Below, piece after piece: positions 27,760 to 35,165 of a stretch of 40,035 nucleotides of DNA. Within the stretch, counting starts at the first letter, position 1. Every line of letters starts with the position of its first letter. The position numbers and the translations under genes were made by a program. The notes under the pieces were generated by a model. The model had not been told where the DNA came from and did not search any database. It worked only from the letters and a program-made list of their open reading frames with translations. This stretch comes from Candidatus Adlerbacteria bacterium (GTDB taxonomy: Bacteria > Patescibacteriota > Minisyncoccia > Phycocordibacterales > SBAW01): the NCBI GenBank assembly GCA_903878285.1, contig CAIRHB010000042.1, positions 1-40,035 on the forward strand. Reading direction: 5' to 3'.

Positions 27760-28986
27760 ATGGCAGATGTGGTGTCGATAGACGAAAAAAAGATAGACGA
27801 GCTGCTTTCACGGAGTATCGCAGATGTGTTGCCGACCAAGAAAGAACTCAAGGAGCTTCTGCTGAGTGGTAAGCGGCTACGTTTTTACATTGGTACAGAT
27901 GCGACTGGTCCACAGCTACATCTCGGGCATTCGACAAACTATCTTATATTGGAACAGTTTCGGCAGCTTGGGCACGAAATCGTCATCCTGTTTGGCGACT
28001 ACACGGCACTCATTGGCGACCCGACCGATAAAGAAGCGGCACGAGTGCAGCAAACACCTGCACAGGTTGCAAAGCATATTCTTGATTGGAAATCACAAGT
28101 AGAGAAGATTGTAAACTTTACCGACTCAGCAAACCCAGCAAAGATTCTCCAAAATAGTGAGTGGTTATCGAAGCTTTCGTTTGAGGAGCTTATCACCATC
28201 GCCTCAAACTTTACCGTACAGCACATGCTTGAGCGCGACATGTTCGAGAAGCGGATTGAGGCGGGGAAGCCGGTATATCTGCACGAGTTTTTTTATCCAC
28301 TCATGCAGGGGTACGACAGTGTGGCAATGAATGTGGATGTTGAGGTGGGTGGTACCGATCAAACATTTAACATGCTCGCGGGGCGTATTCTCCAAAAACG
28401 GTATCACAATAAAGAAAAGTTTGTCATATCGACCACATTACTTGCGAATCCATCCACGGGTAAGAAGTTGATGAGCAAGAGTGAGGGAAACTATATAGCA
28501 CTCAACGATACGCCGCAGGATATGTTTGGTAAGACGATGGCGCTGCCCGACGGTGTTGTTCGCCAGATGTTTATTGATACCACCAATGTGCCGCTTGTTG
28601 CAATAGACGAAATCCTCGACGCACACCCCAAAGAAGCAAAGATGCGTTTGGCGCGCGAGTTGGTAACCATGTACCACAGCGCGGACGCGGCAGGGAAGGC
28701 AGAGGCCGATTGGCAAAACACCTTTAGCGACGGAGGCGTGCCAGAGCAGATACCCGAAGTTGTTGTGAGCGTGGTGACGACCTACCTCGACGCGCTTGCC
28801 GAGGCGCTCGGCGAGTCCAAGGCTGAGCTGCGTCGCCTCGCCAACGCGCGGGCGATTACCGACTTTACGATGCCAGCGGCAGCGCAACAGGAGGAAAAGA
28901 AAATACTCGACCTCTCAGAGATAATCTCCGTGCCAAAAATCCTGCGCATCGGCAAGCACCGGTTCCTCAAGATTCTCATTAAGTAA
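27760..28986 (+). CDS. tyrS: Tyrosyl-tRNA synthetase
   Basis: YIGTDATGPQLHLGHSTNYLIL (HIGH), GDYTALIGDPTDKEAAR, QGYDSVAMNVDVEVGGTDQTFNMLAGR, KKLMSKSEGNYI (KMSKS), C-terminal S4-like. Confidence 0.95.
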   Translation: MADVVSIDEKKIDELLSRSIADVLPTKKELKELLLSGKRLRFYIGTDATGPQLHLGHSTNYLILEQFRQLGHEIVILFGDYTALIGDPTDKEAARVQQTPAQVAKHILDWKSQVEKIVNFTDSANPAKILQNSEWLSKLSFEELITIASNFTVQHMLERDMFEKRIEAGKPVYLHEFFYPLMQGYDSVAMNVDVEVGGTDQTFNMLAGRILQKRYHNKEKFVISTTLLANPSTGKKLMSKSEGNYIALNDTPQDMFGKTMALPDGVVRQMFIDTTNVPLVAIDEILDAHPKEAKMRLARELVTMYHSADAAGKAEADWQNTFSDGGVPEQIPEVVVSVVTTYLDALAEALGESKAELRRLANARAITDFTMPAAAQQEEKKILDLSEIISVPKILRIGKHRFLKILIK

Positions 28987-28987
28987 C

Positions 28988-29022
28988 AATCCCCGCATCA
29001 CAACAATGATGGGGGATTTTTA
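28988..29022. terminator. Terminator hairpin after tyrS
   Basis: AATCCCC-GCATCA ... TGATGGGGGATT followed by TTTTTA. Confidence 0.7.
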
Positions 29023-29033
29023 CTCTGCGTCTA

Positions 29034-29186
29034 TTACTCTTCCTCTTCGTCGGGGAGGTCTAGCTCTTCATCATCCTCATCTTCGAGCTCTCCTTCCTCA
29101 AGCTCATCTTCGTCCAATTCCTCTTCGGTATCTATATTCGTATCATCGCTCAACATAAACCCCTCTGTCTCAAACTCATCTTGCAT
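29034..29186 (-). CDS. Hyperacidic 50-aa micro-protein (absent from the supplied ORF track)
   Basis: MQDEFETEGFMLSDDTNIDTEEELDEDELEEGELEDEDDEELDLPDEEEE*; intact ORF flanked by the tyrS terminator. Confidence 0.55.
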   Translation of the reverse strand: MQDEFETEGFMLSDDTNIDTEEELDEDELEEGELEDEDDEELDLPDEEEE

Positions 29187-29322
29187 AGATAGTGCAATGC
29201 TAGTGCCCTTTTGTAATTATTGTTGGTGTAACATTGGTGTTGTACCAAACCTATATAACTTTGCAATACCCCTGCGCCCACGAAGCGGGGATAACTGTCG
29301 CGGCGCACTCAGTTTGGTTGGG

Positions 29323-29856
29323 TTAGTGGCGCACCGATGCAAGACAAGTGAGCCCGACCGCGATCGCGTCGAGCTCGTCGTCGAGGCGTTTTGCGACAGG
29401 CAGCGCAACCAATTTTGTAACCATCATTGCGACCGCTTTTTTGTCACTCTGGCCATAGCCCGTGACTGCAACTTTGACCTGGAGTGGCGTATAGTGAAAG
29501 ACGGGCACTGTGTGCGACGTCGCGAGGTAGGAGAGCATGCCGCGCACCTCGGACACCTTCATCGCCGTCTTAGCATTTTTGGCAAAGTAGATATCCTCCA
29601 GAGCAACGGCATCTGGCTGCCAACGGGCGATAAGTTGCTCAACCGCAGTACCCAGCTCGCCGAGTCGTGCATCAAACGACAGCGTCGCGCTCGTGCGGAT
29701 GCATTCGGAAAAAAGTAGTGTCTCGCGATTACTAACTTTCTCCACCACCGCGACTCCAAGGCGTTCGAACCCAGGGTCGAATGCTAGCACCCTCCATCCG
29801 ATAGCACCCCTTGCAGGGTACACAATTTTCTTCTCGGATTCCTTCCTATTCCGCAT
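29323..29856 (-). CDS. ruvC: Holliday junction resolvase RuvC
   Basis: [77 protein letters not shown]; start 29856 overlaps the end of yebC. Confidence 0.93.
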   Translation of the reverse strand: MRNRKESEKKIVYPARGAIGWRVLAFDPGFERLGVAVVEKVSNRETLLFSECIRTSATLSFDARLGELGTAVEQLIARWQPDAVALEDIYFAKNAKTAMKVSEVRGMLSYLATSHTVPVFHYTPLQVKVAVTGYGQSDKKAVAMMVTKLVALPVAKRLDDELDAIAVGLTCLASVRH

Positions 29857-30376
29857 TGGTGTAGACCTCGTTGACATCATCCTGCTCGTCGATTGCGTCG
29901 ACCAGTTCGGCGAGTTTCTCCAAGTCCTCGTCGGAGAGATCAACCGTGGTTGTTGCGGCAAGCTCGCCCTGTTCGTTTTTGGCAAATGCCCAAATCGCGG
30001 CGCCTGGGTTGGCGAGCGCGTAGCCATTTTTGCTCAGCAGGTGTTTGATCTCCTGCACAGTGCGGTTTCGATTATCGGTAAACGCCTCGATAATAATCGC
30101 TACGCCGCCCGGGCCGTATGCCTCGTAGGTAACTTGCTCGAGCTCTGCCCCCGCTTGCGACGCTTTGTCGACCGCGCGGTCGATATTATCCGCAGGCATG
30201 TTCTCGGCGCGTGCCTTCTCGATCGCAAGCCGGAGTCCTGGCGCGTTTCGATCACCCTTACTCTTCTTCGCTTCGACCGTGATATAGCGCACCAACTTTG
30301 AAAACACCTTGCTCTTCCTCGCGTCCGTCGACGCTTTCTTGTGTTTAATTTTACTCCATTTGCTATGTCCTGACAT
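29846..30376 (-). CDS. yebC: YebC/PmpR (TACO1) family protein, shortened form
   Basis: [28 protein letters not shown]..., [35 protein letters not shown], ending in [20 protein letters not shown]. Confidence 0.93.
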   Translation of the reverse strand: MSGHSKWSKIKHKKASTDARKSKVFSKLVRYITVEAKKSKGDRNAPGLRLAIEKARAENMPADNIDRAVDKASQAGAELEQVTYEAYGPGGVAIIIEAFTDNRNRTVQEIKHLLSKNGYALANPGAAIWAFAKNEQGELAATTTVDLSDEDLEKLAELVDAIDEQDDVNEVYTNAE

Positions 30377-30386
30377 ATCCTCTAGA

Positions 30387-30740
30387 TTACTCGCCCTTTT
30401 GTGATTTTTCAAACCGTGCATCAATCCTGGCGGTTTTGTGTGCGAGTGCTTGGTTGATGTCGACACCCGCCTGCTGCGCCAAAAGGAGAGTGGTGATAAT
30501 CACATCCGCGCACTCGGCACCAATGTTCTCGACCGCTTCGTGCGCCGAGCTCGCGCCGTCCAATTTTTCCTGCCGTTGCAGACGCTCCGACGCAAGGATT
30601 GCCTCGGCGAGCTCGCCCACCTCCTCGGTCAACTTCGCCACTCTGCCAAACAGCCCCTCGCGCTTTGTCGCGACAGGGAAGTGCTTATTGAGCCGCCCGC
30701 TCTGCCGCTCGACCCAGTCAATCAGTTCTTGAGAAATCAT
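30387..30740 (-). CDS. MazG-like nucleotide pyrophosphohydrolase
   Basis: [18 protein letters not shown]...[42 protein letters not shown]. Confidence 0.85.
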   Translation of the reverse strand: MISQELIDWVERQSGRLNKHFPVATKREGLFGRVAKLTEEVGELAEAILASERLQRQEKLDGASSAHEAVENIGAECADVIITTLLLAQQAGVDINQALAHKTARIDARFEKSQKGE

Positions 30741-30815
30741 AGCCAAAGTATAGCCGCAGTTTCGCACAAAAGAAAATCCTGCACAACGATCAATTTTTGG
30801 TGTAATGACAATGTG

Positions 30816-30843
30816 TTGACACATAATCAGAACACACTATACT
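30816..30843 (+). promoter_or_regulatory. Sigma70-type promoter of the TA operon
   Basis: TTGACA (30816-30821), 16-nt spacer, TATACT (30838-30843), 6 nt before ATG 30850. Confidence 0.75.
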
Positions 30844-30849
30844 AGAACC

Positions 30850-31134
30850 ATGACCACAACTATTCAGGTGCGTATCGATGCAAAGACAAAAGCAAAAGCA
30901 AAGAAGGTGTTTGCTGGGATGGGGCTTGATGTATCAAGCGGCATCAAGGTGTATCTTAATCGCGTCGTCAAAGACCAGGCCATCCCGTTTGTGGTGCGCA
31001 CCGAAAACGGCTACACGCCCGAGCAGGAGCAGGAAATTATCCGCGAAACCGAATGGGCTAAAAAATACGCCAAACGGTATACAGATGTTGATGAGATAAT
31101 GGAAGAGTTTTTCGGCACGAAACAGAAGAAATAA
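30850..31134 (+). CDS. RelB/DinJ-family antitoxin
   Basis: TTTIQVRIDAKTKAKAKKVFAGMGLDVSSGIKVYLNRVVKDQAIPF. Confidence 0.88.
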   Translation: MTTTIQVRIDAKTKAKAKKVFAGMGLDVSSGIKVYLNRVVKDQAIPFVVRTENGYTPEQEQEIIRETEWAKKYAKRYTDVDEIMEEFFGTKQKK

Positions 31135-31138
31135 AAGT

Positions 31139-31420
31139 ATGTACTCGGTACTTTTCTCAAACAGTGCGAGAAAATCTCTAGAAAAATATGCCCGTAGCGG
31201 CGTGTTTCCACAGAAGAAGTTTCGGCAAGCGCTGTTGTGTTTGAGAGAAGAGAAACCTCTTCCGGTATCGTTTCAAGATCATCAACTCAAGGGCAGTATG
31301 TCTATATACCGAGAGTTCCATCTTTCATATGACCTGCTGGTACAGTATGAGCGGGATGATATCTTGTGTGTTATCGCGATAAACAAAATCGGCACGCACA
31401 CCGAGTTTTTTGGTAGATAA
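31139..31420 (+). CDS. YafQ/RelE-superfamily mRNA interferase toxin
   Basis: 93 aa 4 nt downstream of the antitoxin; DHQLKGSMSIYREFHLSYDLLVQYERDDILCVIAINKIGTHTEFF. Confidence 0.87.
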   Translation: MYSVLFSNSARKSLEKYARSGVFPQKKFRQALLCLREEKPLPVSFQDHQLKGSMSIYREFHLSYDLLVQYERDDILCVIAINKIGTHTEFFGR

Positions 31421-31439
31421 GCAAAGGCGTCGCCTTGCT
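31420..31439. terminator. Hairpin between convergent toxin and ruvB genes
   Basis: AGCAAAGGCG-TCGCCTTGCT near-perfect inverted repeat. Confidence 0.45.
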
Positions 31440-31448
31440 GAAATAAGG

Positions 31449-32525
31449 TTATAATAGGCGTTCGTTCAAATCCTCTGGTGGTTTTTTGCCGAGGTGGGTG
31501 TAGGCAGCGCGGGTGGCGACGCGGCCGCGGGGGGTGCGCTCGATGAGGCCGAGTTGCAGGAGAAAGGGCTCGTGGACTTCAGAGATGGTGTTTGGCTCTT
31601 CTGACAGCGCTGCGCCGAGCGCGGAGACGCCCGCGGGGCCGCCGTGAAAGCGCTCGATGATGGTGAGCAGGATGGCTCGGTCAACAGGGGTGAGGCCGAG
31701 ATGGTCGACCTCGAGCAGGCCAAGCGATGCATCGACCGCCTCTTTGGTGAGCGCGGTGCGCTTGAGCTGTGCCCAGTCGCGAGCGCGCTTGAGCAGGTAG
31801 TTGGCAGTGCGCGGGGTCGAGCGGCTGCGGCGGGCGATTTCGCGCACGCCGTCTGTCGCGGTCTCGATGCCAAGAATACGCGCCGAGCGCTCGACAATCT
31901 TCGCGATTTCGTCCTCGCTGTAGAACTCGAGTCGAAAGACGCCGCCAGAGAAGCGCGAGCGCAGCGGGGCGGATAGGTCGGCGACGCGCGTGGTTGCGGC
32001 AATCATAGTAAATGGTGGCAGCGGCAGGTCGAGCGTGCGCGCTGATGGGCCTTTGCCGATGATGATATTGAGCACTCCCGACTCCATTGCGGGGTAGAGC
32101 ACCTCCTCGATGCTGCGCGAAAGGCGATGGATTTCGTCGATAAAGAGGATATCACCCGGCTGCAGGTTAGTGAGGATCGCCGCGAGGTCGCCAACACGCT
32201 CGATGGCGGGGCCGGACGTCGCGCGGAGTGACCCGCCGAGTTCGTGAGCGATAAGGTGCGCGAGTGTGGTCTTGCCAAGCCCTGGCGGGCCATAAAAAAG
32301 GATGTGCTCAGGAGGGGATTGCCGCTCTTTGGCGGCGGTGATCAAAATATGCAGATTGTTTTTGATACTTTCTTGGCCGATGTACTCGTCCCACGACGCG
32401 GGTCGCAGGGTTTGATCTAAAAAAGCGTCGCCTCGTGTGCCAGCCGCTGGCGCATCGTCAAGAGCTGTTGTATCTGAAAGGTTTTCTGGTTCCTTGGGAG
32501 CTCGTTTTGGAAACGTATTTGACAT
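31449..32525 (-). CDS. ruvB: Holliday junction branch migration ATPase RuvB
   Basis: [83 protein letters not shown]. Confidence 0.97.
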   Translation of the reverse strand: MSNTFPKRAPKEPENLSDTTALDDAPAAGTRGDAFLDQTLRPASWDEYIGQESIKNNLHILITAAKERQSPPEHILFYGPPGLGKTTLAHLIAHELGGSLRATSGPAIERVGDLAAILTNLQPGDILFIDEIHRLSRSIEEVLYPAMESGVLNIIIGKGPSARTLDLPLPPFTMIAATTRVADLSAPLRSRFSGGVFRLEFYSEDEIAKIVERSARILGIETATDGVREIARRSRSTPRTANYLLKRARDWAQLKRTALTKEAVDASLGLLEVDHLGLTPVDRAILLTIIERFHGGPAGVSALGAALSEEPNTISEVHEPFLLQLGLIERTPRGRVATRAAYTHLGKKPPEDLNERLL

Positions 32526-32539
32526 ACAATCAATAGTAT

Positions 32540-32557
32540 GCTAACTTTTTTGTTAGC
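32540..32557. repeat. Perfect inverted repeat GCTAAC-TTTTTT-GTTAGC in the ruvB promoter region
   Basis: Direct reading; adjacent to -10-like TACTAT (32533-32538, - strand). Confidence 0.6.
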
Positions 32558-32563
32558 ACCGTC

Positions 32564-32586
32564 CTCCCGCCCAGGGAGTTTTTATT
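32564..32586 (+). terminator. Terminator-like hairpin CTCCC-GCCCA-GGGAG-TTTTTATTTT
   Basis: 5-bp GC-rich stem followed by a T-rich tract on the + strand. Confidence 0.45.
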
Positions 32587-32822
32587 TTGGATTTAGACAT
32601 AGTACACCGTCAAGCAACGCGGCCCGCCCGGGTTTTGAAACTTGCTTAAGGACGCTCCGGCTTCAGTTTTTATACTCGATGCGGGGGCTATCCTCAAAAC
32701 AAGATTTCGCTTCTTCGCTAGTCGAAGATGTGCGGTGATTGACGGTGTACTGTCCCTAACTCTACACCCACGGCAGCGTCTCGCCAACGTTGACCATGTT
32801 TTTTTCTGTCGTGTAGGTTTTC

Positions 32823-34505
32823 TTACACAGTCGCCTCGAGGTCGACCACGCGCTCAAGCTCGTCGAGCGAGGTGATACCGCGCAGCACTTTGATTACGCC
32901 ATCTTCCTGCATCGTCGGCACGCCCTGTGGCCGAGCGACAGCGGCAATCTCGTGCTCGCTCGGTTTGGTGCGCAGCACTTCTTCGATCGCTTTGTCCATA
33001 AAAATTGCTTCGTAGACGCCGATGCGCCCCTTGTAGCCGCGGCCGGTGCATGCGGGGCAGCCGCCCTCTTTGGCGACTGACAGTGTGTGCGTGTTCTCTG
33101 GCACGAGCGTGCGGTCGACGATCGTGCCGAGATGTCGGTCGATAATCGTTTGCTCTGTTGGTGTTGCCTCGCGCTCCTGCTTGCACTGCGTGCAGAGTTT
33201 GCGCACCAAGCGCTGCGCCATCGCACAACTGACTGCCGAGCTCAAGACCTTTTCGCTGATACCCATATCGATGAGTCGGGGGAAGGAGCCTGCCGCGTCG
33301 TTGGTGTGGAGTGTTGAGAACACAAGGTGCCCCGTGAGCGCGGCGTTAATCGCGGTCGTCGCCACCTCGCCGTCGCGGATTTCACCCACCATAATGATGT
33401 CTGGGTCCTGTCGCAACACCGAGCGCAAGCCTTCGGCGAAGGTATAGTTTTTCTTATCCACTTGTGTTTGCACAATGCCCGGGAGATGATACTCGACCGG
33501 GTCTTCGATGGTGATAATTTTCGTATCAGGGCTATTTACTTTACGCAAGAATGCGTAGAGCGTGGTGGTCTTTCCCGCTCCTGTGGGGCCGGTTGTCAGT
33601 ATCATGCCGTTTGGCTTGGCGATCTCTTTTTCGATCCGCTCGCGCAGTTTGGGCTCGAGGCCAAGCGACTCTAGCGGCACGGCAATCGACTCGGGGTTGA
33701 GAATGCGCATCACAAACGTCTCGGCGTAGTTGCCGGGGAGAATCGACGTGCGCAGCTCGAGCTCTTTACCTTTAATCTTGATGCTAAAACGGCCGTCCTG
33801 TGCCTCGTGTGTTACGTTAAGTTTAAGCCCCGAAAGCAGTTTGAGTCGTGACAACACCAAGTGGTAGGTTTCTTGATCAAACGTGAGTATGTCGATCAAC
33901 ACGCCGTCGAGCCGGTAGCGCAGGCGCACATCGGTCTCCTCTGCCTCAAGGTGGATGTCGGACGCGCCGGTCGACAGTCCTCCGGCGAGGATGATCTCGA
34001 GGATGCGGGTGATGCGGTACGCCTTTTTCATTGTGACCGCCTCATTGATAAGTGTGCCGATATCCTGCAAACTTTCGACCTTCTCGAGCAGATTCTCGAC
34101 CTCTTCGCCAGAGATCTCGAATACGCCCGCCTTGCTTTCCTTCGCGTAGGAAAGGTCGGCGTAGTGGTCGTAGGCGCGTTTGAGGCTTTCCTGCGAGGTG
34201 ATAAACATGGTCACGATATAGCCGCGCTCGGTGAGTTTTTGCACCATCTCGAGCACTTTCGGATTGCGCGGTGAGCGCGCAGCGACGCTCACTTTTTTTC
34301 CTACTTCGCCAAAGGCGACCATCTCAGCGTCGCGTGCATCCTTTTCGAGGATGAGTCGCAACGCTTCGACATTGACCGCGACAAGCGACAGGTCGACATA
34401 CTCGACGCCGTACTTGTGCGACAGCATCTGTGCCAACTCCTCCTCCTCGCGCTTCTTGAGAAAGTCGACACGCTTTTCTTGATCGCTATCATTAAACGTA
34501 ACCAT
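32823..34505 (-). CDS. pilB: GspE/PulE/PilB-family ATPase
   Basis: GPTGAGKTTTLYAFL, ITIEDPVEYHLPGIVQTQV, GLRSVLRQDPDIIMVGEIRDGEVATTAINAALTGHLVFSTLHTNDA, CTQC...CPAC zinc motif. Confidence 0.95.
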   Translation of the reverse strand: MVTFNDSDQEKRVDFLKKREEEELAQMLSHKYGVEYVDLSLVAVNVEALRLILEKDARDAEMVAFGEVGKKVSVAARSPRNPKVLEMVQKLTERGYIVTMFITSQESLKRAYDHYADLSYAKESKAGVFEISGEEVENLLEKVESLQDIGTLINEAVTMKKAYRITRILEIILAGGLSTGASDIHLEAEETDVRLRYRLDGVLIDILTFDQETYHLVLSRLKLLSGLKLNVTHEAQDGRFSIKIKGKELELRTSILPGNYAETFVMRILNPESIAVPLESLGLEPKLRERIEKEIAKPNGMILTTGPTGAGKTTTLYAFLRKVNSPDTKIITIEDPVEYHLPGIVQTQVDKKNYTFAEGLRSVLRQDPDIIMVGEIRDGEVATTAINAALTGHLVFSTLHTNDAAGSFPRLIDMGISEKVLSSAVSCAMAQRLVRKLCTQCKQEREATPTEQTIIDRHLGTIVDRTLVPENTHTLSVAKEGGCPACTGRGYKGRIGVYEAIFMDKAIEEVLRTKPSEHEIAAVARPQGVPTMQEDGVIKVLRGITSLDELERVVDLEATV

Positions 34506-34574
34506 ATGCGTTTGTGTACCTCTATTCTACAACGCTTTGCTTTTTTCTCGCACCGTTTGGTGTAGGATACTCGT

Positions 34575-35114
34575 ATGAAGCAAGAACAAAAGAATGAGCA
34601 AGCGCAACACATGCAAAAAATTGCACTCGCCGACCTATCGGCGTATGTGCAAAAACTCTTGCAGCTGCCCGTCTTTGTAATACAGACAGAACAGGCAGAT
34701 CAAAAAGATCACGCGCTGCTAATCACCTTGGTGGGTGACCTCGGCGCGGGCAAGACGACATTCGTGCAGGCGCTGGCTAAAGAACTCGGTGTCACCGAAT
34801 CGGTGTTGAGCCCCACTTATGTGATTATGAAATCCTATGACATTCCCGCAGCTAATCAAAATAGAAACACAGAGCAGACAATTAGTGCTCGCCGGTTTGC
34901 AAAACTAGTGCATATCGATTTGTATCGCCTCGACAAGCCCGAAGAACTTTCGGCGCTCAAGCTGGGCGCGGTGCTTGCCGACCCTGCTAACCTTGTGTGC
35001 ATCGAGTGGCCCGAGCGCGCCGGCACCCTCCTCCCGCGCCCCGACCTGCATCTCCACCTCTCCTCCGACGGCGCCAGCGAAGCCGAGCGGTTTGTCGAAA
35101 TCATCCAAGGGTAA
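34575..35114 (+). CDS. tsaE: tRNA threonylcarbamoyladenosine biosynthesis ATPase TsaE
   Basis: LVGDLGAGKTTFVQALAKELGVTESVLSPTYVIMKSY, HIDLYRL, CIEWPERAG. Confidence 0.92.
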   Translation: MKQEQKNEQAQHMQKIALADLSAYVQKLLQLPVFVIQTEQADQKDHALLITLVGDLGAGKTTFVQALAKELGVTESVLSPTYVIMKSYDIPAANQNRNTEQTISARRFAKLVHIDLYRLDKPEELSALKLGAVLADPANLVCIEWPERAGTLLPRPDLHLHLSSDGASEAERFVEIIQG

Positions 35115-35165
35115 CCCTTGGAAGCGTACGTGGCTACAGGGGCGGGAATGAGATAGAGTAGAGGT

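Noticed and set aside
32538-32875. ORFs in the ruvB-pilB gap (32538..32738 +, 32593..32787 -, 32642..32875 +)
   Set aside because: Short, mutually overlapping, compositionally unlike proteins, and no recognisable motif; the region is reported as non-coding of unknown function instead.
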